A DNA stretch of 64,000 bases from assembly GCF_014131695.1 (NCBI RefSeq), contig NZ_CP036346.1, forward strand, positions 434,001 to 498,000. Reading direction: 5' to 3'. Shown piece after piece: positions 1 through 7,274 of this stretch. This DNA is from Thomasclavelia ramosa DSM 1402 (GTDB lineage: Bacteria > Bacillota_I > Bacilli_A > Erysipelotrichales > Coprobacillaceae). A model generated the notes under the pieces. It was not told the DNA's origin, did not search any database, and saw nothing but the letters and a program-made list of their open reading frames with translations. Every line of letters begins with the position of its first letter. The stretch's first letter is position 1. The position numbers and the translations under genes are program-made.

Positions 1-123
1 TGTTACTATATTATTTTCATATTTAAATATTGTTTGTCTAGATGTACCAAGTTTATCTGCAATTTCATCTAAGGTATAGTTATTTTTTAATCTTAAATTT
101 TTTATTCTTTCACCAATTGTCAT
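1..123 (-). CDS. CI-like phage repressor, N-terminal HTH (partial)
   Basis: The minus-strand reading frame starts at ATG (complement of 121-123) and runs off the left edge after 41 codons. It begins MTIGERIKNLRLKNNYTLDEI and continues DKLGTSRQTIFKYEN, a typical XRE/Cro-CI helix-turn-helix. An AGGAAGTGA ribosome site lies just upstream (131-139). It is divergent from the Cro-like gene at 301, the usual lysogeny-switch arrangement, so it is probably the prophage repressor. The C-terminal part (oligomerisation or peptidase domain) is outside the window, so its class cannot be told. Confidence 0.85.
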   Translation of the reverse strand, partial: MTIGERIKNLRLKNNYTLDEIADKLGTSRQTIFKYENNIVT

Positions 124-231
124 TTGTTATCACTTCCTATTATTGAATTTCAATAAAATTATAACATAAATAACTTAACGTGCAACAAAAAACACCTGAA
201 TAGTAACTTATACGTTTAAAGTTGTACAAAA

Positions 232-284
232 AATAACTTTACAAGTCACAAAAAGAATGTTATTATGGTAACGTGATAAGTTAC
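232..284 (+). promoter_or_regulatory. Early promoter with overlapping operators (lysogeny switch)
   Basis: TTTACA (238-243), a 17-bp spacer and TATTAT (261-266) form a near-consensus sigma-A promoter pointing at the Cro-like gene. GTAAC-N7-GTTAC (268-284) sits directly downstream of the -10, and TAACTT-TAC-AAGTCA (234-248) overlaps the -35. A further GTAACTT-like pair lies around 203-226, and the repressor start region carries GTGATAAC on its own strand. Repressor bound at these half sites would block the promoter. The operator role is inferred from position and symmetry. Confidence 0.65.
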
Positions 285-300
285 AAAGGGAGGTGATGAT

Positions 301-525
301 ATGATTGATACACAAAAGTTAAAAGGTCTTATAGCTGAAAGAAATACTTCTCAAAGACAAGTAGCTTTTGCATTGGGAATGACAGAAAAAACATTTTATG
401 AAAAGATGAAGATTGGTATTTTTGGTAGTGATGAAATTGATAAAATGATTGAATTACTTGAAATACAAGATCCTATGCCTATTTTTTTTGCACAGTTAGT
501 AACTTTAAAAGTTACTAAAGACTAA
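301..525 (+). CDS. Cro-like HTH regulator
   Basis: A 74-aa protein with a single helix-turn-helix (about residues 15-40: TSQRQVAFALGMTEKTFYEKM) and the ending DEIDKMIELLEIQDPMPIFFA, typical of small phage XRE proteins encoded divergently from CI. The ribosome site GGGAGGTGATG precedes ATG. It is the first rightward gene and most likely represses the repressor promoter or acts as an early regulator. The last codons contain a perfect 23-bp palindrome (496-518). Confidence 0.8.
   Translation: MIDTQKLKGLIAERNTSQRQVAFALGMTEKTFYEKMKIGIFGSDEIDKMIELLEIQDPMPIFFAQLVTLKVTKD
496..518. repeat. Perfect palindrome, probable operator inside a coding end
   Basis: TTAGTAACTT-TAA-AAGTTACTAA is a perfect inverted repeat with arms of 10 bp. 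Its core GTAACTT/AAGTTAC matches the half sites of the switch region at 203-284. It lies within the last codons of the Cro-like gene. It could be a third operator that represses by roadblock or looping; as RNA it could form a weak AU hairpin. Confidence 0.55.
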
Positions 526-569
526 AATACTTCATCGACCAAATAAATTATAACTCTAAATAAAAATAA

Positions 570-586
570 GTGTCCTGAAAAGACAC
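570..586 (+). other. Small hairpin after the Cro-like gene
   Basis: GTGTC (570-574) and GACAC (582-586) form a short stem with a 7-nt loop. There is no uridine run after it, so it is not a convincing terminator. It may be an mRNA end or attenuation structure. Confidence 0.3.
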
Positions 587-652
587 ATATTAAAAGTTAT
601 AAAAACGGTGTTAAAAGAAATTATTTAAAACAGATTAGGAGGAGTGGCAGGG

Positions 653-781
653 ATGATACATCATTATATAACGAAGTATATAGAGAACAGTGAATTATAT
701 GTTGAATCATGGATTCAAGTTAATATTTTTTCACTGGTATGGTGTTTTTCTAAGAGGAAGATAAAAATCCCAAAGCAGTAG
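653..781 (+). CDS. Small phage protein, 42 aa, unknown
   Basis: ATG at 653 follows a strong AGGAGG site (637-642). The product MIHHYITKYIENSELYVESW... ends ...WCFSKRKIKIPKQ. Similar roughly 40-residue proteins with a YITKYI start and a CFSK/KIKI end occur in the early regions of Firmicutes phages, which is recalled family knowledge. No function is known. It is probably transcribed with the Cro-like gene. Confidence 0.6.
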   Translation: MIHHYITKYIENSELYVESWIQVNIFSLVWCFSKRKIKIPKQ

Positions 782-800
782 AGTGCTAAGGGATGGTAGA

Positions 801-965
801 TTATATTTTTTTCCATTTTCTACCTTTTTCTTGGGTTGGTGGTAATCTATCGCCAGGATCTATTGAAACAACTCTAGGCTTAGGTACTTCACCACCACGG
901 GGACCGACTTCTTTATATTTTCCTTTTGGTTCATTATCGGTACCGGGTTTTACTAATTTAGTCAT
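801..965 (-). CDS. YjzC-like small protein
   Basis: A 54-aa minus-strand protein that starts MTKLVKPGTDNEPKGKYKEV and contains GPRGGEV and a C-terminal DRLPPTQEKGRKWK motif. This pattern is characteristic of the YjzC family (function unknown, found in Bacillus and many Firmicutes prophages). AGGAGG precedes the start and an extended -10 lies at 990-995. It faces away from the early operon, so it is a separately controlled cargo gene that may be expressed in the lysogen. Confidence 0.75.
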   Translation of the reverse strand: MTKLVKPGTDNEPKGKYKEVGPRGGEVPKPRVVSIDPGDRLPPTQEKGRKWKKI

Positions 966-989
966 TATATTTTACCTCCTTTCAAGCTA

Positions 990-998
990 ATTATAGCA
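990..998 (-). promoter_or_regulatory. Extended -10 promoter of the YjzC-like gene
   Basis: Read on the minus strand the sequence is TGCTATAAT, an extended -10 element about 25 bp before the start codon. The same TGCTATAAT form precedes several chromosomal genes in this window, so the gene is probably read by the host housekeeping sigma factor during lysogeny. Confidence 0.6.
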
Positions 999-1030
999 CG
1001 AAAGGGGCAGAAGAAAAAAAGGAGGAAGTT

Positions 1031-1177
1031 ATGGATAGAAAGCAAATTATTGAGACGTTAAAAAAGGAGATTGATATCGAATGGCTAAAAGTTTTAAATA
1101 AGTTCTTAAAATCTTATATAGATTTTTTGGAAATTATAGGCGAATTGGAAAAAGAGATAAAAAAAGAACAAAGTTAA
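1031..1177 (+). CDS. Hypothetical small protein, 48 aa
   Basis: ATG at 1031 follows GGAGGAAG. The product is helical and charged (MDRKQIIETLKKEIDIEWL...EKEIKKEQS). Not recognised. Its last 4 bases overlap the end of the convergent DUF4145 gene. The good ribosome site and compact spacing support it as real. Confidence 0.5.
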   Translation: MDRKQIIETLKKEIDIEWLKVLNKFLKSYIDFLEIIGELEKEIKKEQS

Positions 1178-1878
1178 TTGTTCTTAGGTTTGTTTAAAAG
1201 TTCCTCGGCTTTGTAAACTTCTAAATCTGAATCAATAAATGCGACAACTGCGTGAATGAACGATTTTAAGTGTTGAAGATTATAATCTTCGTGTTTACGT
1301 TGATAATGAGTTTCATCGTTTCCTAACCACGAAGAAGCTTTGGCTAATGATTTTATTCTTCTATTGTCAATATAATTATCAATAACCTGAGATAGTTGCA
1401 TTTTAATTATCTTATCAGTGTCACTATTGTTAAATTTAATAGCATAATCCTTAATTAAAAATTCCAGTGCTTTGCGATAGCCCATGCCACAAATTTCAGT
1501 TAAAGCCATATTTTCGGCTTTTAAAGCCTGGTTATATATGTCGATAAATTTATTCGAAAGAATCAATATGTTGTCTGAAAAAGATTCTTGACTTTGAGGA
1601 TATGGATAAACAGAGATTTGATCAACTGTATGAGCTTGATATCCTGAACCGGGATTATCAACAAGATATTCAATTAGATAGCAAGATTCGCAGCGTTGAC
1701 AGAAACAGATAACAAACATGTTGTCGTAACCAAAGTCACTTTTCTCTATGTAATATGCTTGAATTTCGTTGTTATTCGTCGCCGTTTCGCAATGAGGACA
1801 AACTTTTGCCTGATTTATTTCTACTGATATTTTTTCATTAAAATCATTTATGTAAAAAGCTGTAATAATTTTTTTCAT
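1174..1878 (-). CDS. DUF4145 domain protein
   Basis: 234 aa. The N-terminal third holds a CxxC...CxxC zinc-ribbon-like pair (KVCPHCET near residue 27; CQRCESC near 60). The C-terminal half (about residues 120-230: EICGMGYRKALEFLIKDYAI..., then WLGNDETHYQRKHEDYNLQHLK) matches the DUF4145 pattern. DUF4145 occurs alone or fused to restriction or defence proteins; its activity is not defined. Here it is a single minus-strand gene amid rightward early genes, with its own extended -10 promoter. That is typical of lysogenic-conversion cargo, and a host-protective role is possible but unproven. Confidence 0.7.
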   Translation of the reverse strand: MKKIITAFYINDFNEKISVEINQAKVCPHCETATNNNEIQAYYIEKSDFGYDNMFVICFCQRCESCYLIEYLVDNPGSGYQAHTVDQISVYPYPQSQESFSDNILILSNKFIDIYNQALKAENMALTEICGMGYRKALEFLIKDYAIKFNNSDTDKIIKMQLSQVIDNYIDNRRIKSLAKASSWLGNDETHYQRKHEDYNLQHLKSFIHAVVAFIDSDLEVYKAEELLNKPKNN

Positions 1879-1920
1879 TATTATTTCACCTCACTTTCTA
1901 TATTGGGATTCGACAAATCA

Positions 1921-1929
1921 ATTATAGCA
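1921..1929 (-). promoter_or_regulatory. Extended -10 promoter of the DUF4145 gene
   Basis: The minus strand reads TGCTATAAT about 43 bp upstream of the DUF4145 start. No good -35 is seen, consistent with an extended -10 promoter. It suggests expression independent of the phage early promoter. Confidence 0.6.
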
Positions 1930-1964
1930 TGAGTGAAGGTGATGCATCAAAGGAGGTGAGAAAG

Positions 1965-2231
1965 ATGGAAAGAGTCGAGACTATTACACCTGAAGAATGT
2001 GCTAAGCGTCTTAATAAGGATCCAGCATTTGTTAGAAATGCAGTTGAGCAGGGGGTATTTCCCGGGAGCTGTACAAAGAATGAAAATGGCCATAGATCTA
2101 TCGTAATTCCTCGAGCAGCATTTGAGGACTATATGACCAAATGGAATCCAAATCCAACAACTGAATTAGTTCAAACATTAGTTGAGATTTTAAGTAAACA
2201 AAAAAGCCGACGCGGCAACGTCGACGATTAA
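1965..2231 (+). CDS. Excisionase/MerR-like HTH small protein
   Basis: 88 aa from ATG 1965, which has an AAAGGAGGTGAG ribosome site; an in-frame ATG at 1929 has none. The segment ITPEECAKRLNKDPAFVRNAVEQGVFPG resembles the winged-helix DNA-binding fold of excisionase-family proteins. It could be a phage excisionase or an early regulator. The polar tail KSRRGNVDD has no recognised function. Confidence 0.6.
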   Translation: MERVETITPEECAKRLNKDPAFVRNAVEQGVFPGSCTKNENGHRSIVIPRAAFEDYMTKWNPNPTTELVQTLVEILSKQKSRRGNVDD

Positions 2232-2280
2232 CAAAAATAAAACCATCTTCATTATAGAAGATATTCAGGAGGAAGTCAAA

Positions 2281-2415
2281 GTGGAAGATAAGATTAGGGC
2301 TTTAGTGAAAGAATTATTTGATTCAGGCATGACTTTAGATGAAATCATTGAATCTGTAGCATCTATTGCGATGACTGAGGACTTTAAGAGGAGTGCCAAC
2401 CATGAATCTCAATAA
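2281..2415 (+). CDS. Hypothetical small protein, 44 aa
   Basis: GTG start at 2281 after AGGAGGAAGTC. The product MEDKIRALVKELFDSGMTLD... has an N-terminus similar to the protein at 2663 (MEDKIKELIESAMESG), so the two may share a short helical module. Its end overlaps the next gene by 14 bases. Not recognised. Confidence 0.5.
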   Translation: MEDKIRALVKELFDSGMTLDEIIESVASIAMTEDFKRSANHESQ

Positions 2416-2503
2416 TCTAAAACCGCAAGGAATTTTAACCATTGTAGCAGCATTATATATTTTTGCTGAATTATTAGCAGGTATCGTAGGTATGGTCTTA
2501 TGA
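2402..2503 (+). CDS. Small membrane peptide, 33 aa
   Basis: ATG at 2402 after AAGAGGAGTG. The product is MNLNNLKPQGILTIVAAL followed by a hydrophobic stretch, ending GIVGMVL: one probable membrane helix. It overlaps both neighbours (ATGA at its end), which supports translational coupling. Function unknown. Confidence 0.45.
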   Translation: MNLNNLKPQGILTIVAALYIFAELLAGIVGMVL

Positions 2504-2673
2504 AAGACAAGGTATTTATTAAATTTCTTAGCATACTTTTAGTCCTGTTTATTGTGCTAAGTGTTTATCAGGTATTAGTAATTAGAAATTTAAGGTCCAG
2601 TCTCGAAACAGTAACAGCTGATCGGGACCAGATCATAGAAAGATATAACAGAGGAGAAAGTTATGGAAGATAA
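2500..2673 (+). CDS. Small membrane-anchored protein, 57 aa
   Basis: Starts at the ATGA overlap with the previous gene. The N-terminal hydrophobic segment FIKFLSILLVLFIVLSVYQV is followed by a polar helix (RNLRSSLETVTADRDQIIERYN), so it is an N-terminally anchored small protein. It overlaps the next gene by 11 bases. Not recognised. Confidence 0.45.
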   Translation: MKDKVFIKFLSILLVLFIVLSVYQVLVIRNLRSSLETVTADRDQIIERYNRGESYGR

Positions 2674-3067
2674 AATCAAGGAATTAATCGAATCAGCAAT
2701 GGAATCAGGAGCTGATATAAAAGTAGTAAAGATTAACGGCAACAAAAGCAAATCAATAAAAAAACTATTAGATGAAATTGAAGAAAATATGGAGCCGAAA
2801 ACGCTGATACAGTATGAATTTAAAATCAGTCCTATTGAAAATTCAATCTGCGGAAGTCTTAGGTTTGCCATGCTCAAGTATGTTGAAGATATCAGCACCC
2901 TTACAAAAGAAGATATAATTGAAATTTTCAAACCAGTTGAGGATGTATTAAAAGAATGTGGAAAAGAATTTATAGAAAAATTAAATGCAAATAAAAGAGT
3001 TCCATCATCTGAAGAAGTAAGAAAAATTATGGATGAACTGTTGGGGGATAACAAAGATGTCAACTAA
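2663..3067 (+). CDS. Hypothetical phage early protein, 134 aa
   Basis: ATG at 2663 after GAGGAGAAAG. The product is charged and alpha/beta, with two helical segments (DKIKELIESAMESG; KKLLDEIEENM) and an acidic end. No domain recognised. It overlaps the genes on both sides and belongs to the early operon leading into the recombination module. Confidence 0.55.
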   Translation: MEDKIKELIESAMESGADIKVVKINGNKSKSIKKLLDEIEENMEPKTLIQYEFKISPIENSICGSLRFAMLKYVEDISTLTKEDIIEIFKPVEDVLKECGKEFIEKLNANKRVPSSEEVRKIMDELLGDNKDVN

Positions 3068-3296
3068 CTTCAACCATAACATGTTCAGTAAGCACCTTAA
3101 TGATGCTTACTTTGAAATGATTAACATGAAGCGTGAGGATCATGATGTGCGTTTTCGTATCGAAACATCTAAACATGTTCCGGATGTCAAAATTTTTGTA
3201 ATAGAAGGGGGAATTACTGTAAAAATCATCACCTTTAAGGAAGGTAAGAGACATTGCTATAACGCAGTTAAGGGAGGAAATAAGAATGTCGATTAA
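3057..3296 (+). CDS. Hypothetical phage early protein, 79 aa
   Basis: ATG 3057 (MSTNFNHNMFSKHLNDAYFEM) is preferred because GGGGGATAA lies just upstream; an in-frame ATG at 3033 lies inside the preceding gene. It overlaps the ATPase gene by 11 bases. No family recognised. Confidence 0.5.
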   Translation: MSTNFNHNMFSKHLNDAYFEMINMKREDHDVRFRIETSKHVPDVKIFVIEGGITVKIITFKEGKRHCYNAVKGGNKNVD

Positions 3297-5241
3297 AATT
3301 AATCAAATGAAATTAACCAACTTCCAGGGAATCAGAAACCTGGAATTAAATTTTGATGAATCAAACAAATCCATTAGAGGAGATAACGGTACTGGTAAAA
3401 CAACGATCATTAATGCCTATTATTATTTATTGACTGATAAGCCGTCAGTTACTATGGCAGATTATAGTCCTAAAACAAAAGGAGTCGAAGGAGATCTTCA
3501 TAATCTAGAACATACTGTTGAATGTACATTTGATGTTAATGGAATCGTTAAAGTTTTAAAGAAAACTTACAAAGAAAAATGGACACAAAAACGTGGCAAT
3601 AAAAATAAGGAGCTTACTGGCAATACCATTTCATATGAAGTAGATGGTCTTCCTGTTAAGGAAAAAGACTACAACAGGGAGATTGAGGAGTTATTTGGTC
3701 CTCGTGAAATTATACAAATGCTCATTAGCCCAACTTATTTTAGTGATGTATTGTCTTGGAAAGATAGACGTAAATATCTTACTGATATTTGTGGTGATTA
3801 TACTGATGAAGAAATTATTAATGTAGTAGCAGAACTGGAACCTTTAAATGAGATTTTGCTATTAAACGGATCAACAACCCAAAAACGCAGTATCGATGAT
3901 CAGATTAAGCTTTTAAAAACCAATATGAGCAGTATTAACAAAGAATTAAAACAGATTCCAAGTCGAATCGATGAAGCTGAAAGAGCGATTCCAGAAACAG
4001 CAGGGAGCAAAGCGGATTATGAAAATCAGCTATTTGAAGTAAGAAAAGAAATAAGCAGTCTGAATGACCGCAAGTTAGCAGCTAAGTCCGGTAATTCAGC
4101 AGCTGTTGAAAAATCAAACCGTATAGCTGAAATCAAGCAGAAAGAACGCGAGGCACGTATTGCACATATTAATAGTTTTGATGAAGTAAATAGATTGATA
4201 AAGGAATCTATAAATAACCTTATAAATAAGAAAAATCTACTTAATGACACAATCAGCAGCAATGATATTAGAATTTCCAGATACAAAAACGATATTGACT
4301 ATATGTCAAAAATGAGAAATGAACTGCTTAATGATTATAAAACTGTATCAGCAATGGAATTTGATGAGAATAGAAGAGTTTGTCAAACCTGTGGACAGTC
4401 ACTGCCAGCAGATCAGCAGGAAAAAATATTTGCTACTTTTAATATTAACAAGTCAAAGAAACTTGAAGAACTTCAAAAAAAGGGTGCAGATGTAAGTAAA
4501 GACAAAATTGCTTCTAAAGAGCTTGAACTGGATAATCTTATTCATGAAAATGAACAGTTAGGTATTAAAGTAATGGATTTGTCAAGTCAAATTGAAACTG
4601 AAAAAAGTAAGATTACTGCTGTTACACCGTTTGAAGATACTGAAGAATACAGAGTTATTAAGAAGCAGCTTGCAGATCTTGAAAACACTGATAATGAAAT
4701 AGATAAAGTAATTGAAGAAATTGATAAAGAAATTCATGAATGCAATGTTAAAGTTGCTGCTTTAAATACTCATATAAGCCGATTCCAGTTAGCCGAAGAA
4801 CAACAGAAGAGAATTGACGAGCTTGAAGCTAGACAGGCGCAGCTGGCTGAAGATTATGATCGTTATGAGTATGAATTAAGTTTGTGTGAAAAGTTCATTA
4901 TTGAAAAAGTTAAACGGATTACTAAAAAGATTAATCAGAGATTCAAGACAGTTAATTTTGAACTGTTTGAAAAACAAATTACCAATGATGCAATTATTGA
5001 ATCATGTAACGTGATGGTTCCTAATGAAAAAAGCATGGTTCCATATAAGATGGCCAACAATGCTAGTCGCATTAATGCAGGTATTGAGATCATTGATACT
5101 TTATCAGAACATTTTAATATCAGGATGCCAATATTTGTAGATAATGCAGAATCAGTTACAAAGATTACAGCGACAGATAATCAGCTGATCAGGCTGGTTG
5201 TTGATGAAGATTATAAAACTTTAACAATGGTGGAGGAATAG
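3286..5241 (+). CDS. SbcC/Rad50-like ATPase of the recombination module
   Basis: 651 aa. N-terminal FQGIRNLELNF and Walker A GDNGTGKT (residues 32-39) are typical of SMC/Rad50-type ATPases. The middle is coiled coil. CQTCG near residue 366 is a single CxxC zinc hook at the coil apex. The C-terminal lobe has IFVDNAES as a Walker B-like strand. It is much shorter than bacterial SbcC (about 1000 aa), as usual for phage copies. It lies 3 bp before recT, so it probably processes DNA ends for single-strand annealing recombination. Confidence 0.85.
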   Translation: MSIKINQMKLTNFQGIRNLELNFDESNKSIRGDNGTGKTTIINAYYYLLTDKPSVTMADYSPKTKGVEGDLHNLEHTVECTFDVNGIVKVLKKTYKEKWTQKRGNKNKELTGNTISYEVDGLPVKEKDYNREIEELFGPREIIQMLISPTYFSDVLSWKDRRKYLTDICGDYTDEEIINVVAELEPLNEILLLNGSTTQKRSIDDQIKLLKTNMSSINKELKQIPSRIDEAERAIPETAGSKADYENQLFEVRKEISSLNDRKLAAKSGNSAAVEKSNRIAEIKQKEREARIAHINSFDEVNRLIKESINNLINKKNLLNDTISSNDIRISRYKNDIDYMSKMRNELLNDYKTVSAMEFDENRRVCQTCGQSLPADQQEKIFATFNINKSKKLEELQKKGADVSKDKIASKELELDNLIHENEQLGIKVMDLSSQIETEKSKITAVTPFEDTEEYRVIKKQLADLENTDNEIDKVIEEIDKEIHECNVKVAALNTHISRFQLAEEQQKRIDELEARQAQLAEDYDRYEYELSLCEKFIIEKVKRITKKINQRFKTVNFELFEKQITNDAIIESCNVMVPNEKSMVPYKMANNASRINAGIEIIDTLSEHFNIRMPIFVDNAESVTKITATDNQLIRLVVDEDYKTLTMVEE

Positions 5242-5244
5242 GAA

Positions 5245-6192
5245 ATGAGTGAAAAGAAAGATACGGCAGCAGCTAATGCAGTTGCTAAAGCTAACACGGA
5301 TTTTAAGGGGTATATGATGTCTAAAGTTGACGGAGTAGCAGCTTCATCAGGTACACAGTTAAGTCCTCGTGATAAAACTTTTGCTAATGATATTATCTTA
5401 AATACGTATAAAAAAATGATGGAGGAAGGAATTAATCCCAATGAAATCAACTTCATTGGATGTAACTTCCCTGGACAGGTCAAAAGATTTGCGCGTCTGG
5501 GACTGTCTTTGAATGATAAAGAAATCTGGCTGGATATTAGAAATAATACCAAAGCTGGAAAAAAAGATATCAATATTAAAATTCAATATCAGGGCGAAGA
5601 AAAACTTTTATCTAAATTTTGTAAGAAAAATCATGGTGTTAAAAACATTATTAAGGATGTGGTTCTTGAAGGTGAGGAGCTTGTCCAGAAAAGAGATTTT
5701 AAAACTGGTGATTATGAGATCATCGATCACAAGATTCCGGATATTTTAAATCGTAACATTGATTTTAAGAATAAAGATAAAGTAAAAGGTGCATATGCAG
5801 TTGCTTATCATAATAATGGCAGTCAAACAGCGATTATCATTGATAAAGATAGAATTGATAGAGCTATGAAAGCAGCTAAAACGGCAATGGTATGGCAGTC
5901 GGATTTCAAAAAGATGGTATTGAAAACAGTTGTTCATGAGCTTTATCAGGAACTTGCAAAATTTAATGTTATTCCCGATGAACTGTTAAAAGATTACAGT
6001 GAAATGGTAATTGCTAAAAATGAAGTACAGTCAGAAATAAATGCAAATGCTAATAAAGAATTTATTGATGTTGACTTTGTTGAAAATGATGCTGCACCGG
6101 AATTGAATGCACCAAAACCACAAAAAGAACCGGAGCCGGCAACCGCACAGGCTAGTGAAAAAGCTGCTCAAACTTCTATGGATCCGTTCTAA
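5245..6192 (+). CDS. recT: RecT-family single-strand annealing recombinase
   Basis: 315 aa. Residues about 40-250 (QLSPRDKTFANDIILNTYKK..., INFIGCNFPGQVKRFARLGLSL, YQGEEKLLSKF, KGAYAVAYHNNG, KMVLKTVVHELYQELAKF) follow the RecT/Bet pattern. The tail is proline- and alanine-rich and ends TSMDPF, acidic and aromatic like SSB tails, which may serve partner binding. RecT anneals complementary single strands during phage recombination. A nuclease partner such as RecE is not obvious; the upstream ATPase or the downstream metallo-beta-lactamase-fold protein may take that role. Confidence 0.9.
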   Translation: MSEKKDTAAANAVAKANTDFKGYMMSKVDGVAASSGTQLSPRDKTFANDIILNTYKKMMEEGINPNEINFIGCNFPGQVKRFARLGLSLNDKEIWLDIRNNTKAGKKDINIKIQYQGEEKLLSKFCKKNHGVKNIIKDVVLEGEELVQKRDFKTGDYEIIDHKIPDILNRNIDFKNKDKVKGAYAVAYHNNGSQTAIIIDKDRIDRAMKAAKTAMVWQSDFKKMVLKTVVHELYQELAKFNVIPDELLKDYSEMVIAKNEVQSEINANANKEFIDVDFVENDAAPELNAPKPQKEPEPATAQASEKAAQTSMDPF

Positions 6193-6911
6193 TGAAGATA
6201 ACATGTATTGCCAGCGGTTCAAAAGGGAACGCCTATCTAATAAATGATGGCGTTTCCACTCTGCTGGTGGAGTGCGGTGTAAAGCTGGACATGATCAAGA
6301 AAGCTACGAATTACAAACTTAGCGAACTGGCTGGATGTCTTATCAGCCATGAGCACAATGATCATGCCAAATGTTATAAGGATTTGCTGCTTCGAGGTAT
6401 CAGGATATTTGCATCAAAAGGTACTTTAGAGGGAATCGGTATATACGGACAAAGAGGCACATTTGCTTTAGATACTAATATCACCGCCGAAACAACTGTA
6501 AAAACGTTCAGCATCAGGGCGTTTAAAGTTCATCACGATGCTAAGGAACCAACTGGTTTTTTGATCCATTCAAATGAAACAAATGAGAATTTATTATTTA
6601 TTACAGATTCATACTATTGCGATTATTCGTTTAAGAATTTAGATTACATTATGATTGAATGTAATTATATCAGTGAAAGGTTGGAACATCAGCTTAACAA
6701 TCCAAACAGAAATCCTTTTGTTGATACTCATATTAAACGGCTTATGAGAAGTCATATGAATCTTAATACATGTATTGATTTTCTTAAATCGTGCGAACTG
6801 TACAGAACTAAGGAAATAATGCTGTTGCATCTTAGCGATGCTAATGCAGATGAAGAATTTATGAAGTCAGAGGTCCAAAAGGCCACCGGCAAGATAGTAA
6901 GAGTATTTTAA
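6192..6911 (+). CDS. Metallo-beta-lactamase-fold hydrolase (YycJ-like)
   Basis: 239 aa, starting at the TAATG overlap with recT. It has the metal-binding motif HEHNDH (residues 53-58), preceded by SGSKGNAYLI, and later FKVHHDAKEPTGFLI and FITDSYYCDYSF. This is the YycJ/WalJ branch of the metallo-beta-lactamase fold, which includes DNA exonucleases. Coupling to recT suggests a DNA-processing nuclease, the likely 5'-3' resection partner. The nuclease activity is inferred from family and position. Confidence 0.8.
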   Translation: MKITCIASGSKGNAYLINDGVSTLLVECGVKLDMIKKATNYKLSELAGCLISHEHNDHAKCYKDLLLRGIRIFASKGTLEGIGIYGQRGTFALDTNITAETTVKTFSIRAFKVHHDAKEPTGFLIHSNETNENLLFITDSYYCDYSFKNLDYIMIECNYISERLEHQLNNPNRNPFVDTHIKRLMRSHMNLNTCIDFLKSCELYRTKEIMLLHLSDANADEEFMKSEVQKATGKIVRVF

Positions 6912-7034
6912 CAAAAAGGTGCATATGCGACGTGTATAGAAACGTTTTAGTATTCAGTTATAAGATTACCCATTTGTACAGTTTGTTATAAAGGATGTGT
7001 CTATAAGTGTTGAAAAAGCCAAAGGAGTGATGTT

Positions 7035-7274
7035 ATGGATGGAAACATGTTTGAAAAAATGGTTAAGGACTCAGCCGGGAAGAGAGTTAGCAGAGCCAAG
7101 GCAATAAGATACAAGTGTCTTGACTGCTGCGGTTTCCAATCAAACGAAGTAAGAGAATGTCCTGCTGTAGAGTGCCCGCTATGGCGTTACCGTATGGGAC
7201 ATGAAGAACGGGATGAATTTTATACCCCAAGAATAACAAATAAAAAGGAAGAAGAGGAAATTAAAAATGATTAG
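7035..7274 (+). CDS. Cysteine-rich small phage protein
   Basis: 79 aa. The motif CLDCCGFQSNEVRECPAVECPLWRYRMG has five or more cysteines and probably binds zinc. Proteins with the CxxCC...CPLWxYR signature are common in Firmicutes prophages and have no assigned role. Start ATG 7035 follows AAAGGAGTGATG. It overlaps the next gene by 8 bases. The 120 bp before it hold no convincing gene. Confidence 0.65.
   Translation: MDGNMFEKMVKDSAGKRVSRAKAIRYKCLDCCGFQSNEVRECPAVECPLWRYRMGHEERDEFYTPRITNKKEEEEIKND

Noticed and set aside
793-990. 65-aa plus-strand frame
   Set aside because: It is the antisense of the YjzC-like gene, which has a ribosome site and a recognisable family pattern.
2590-3063. 157-aa minus-strand frame rich in Ser/Ile/Phe
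   Set aside because: Antisense shadow of two coupled plus-strand genes with good starts.
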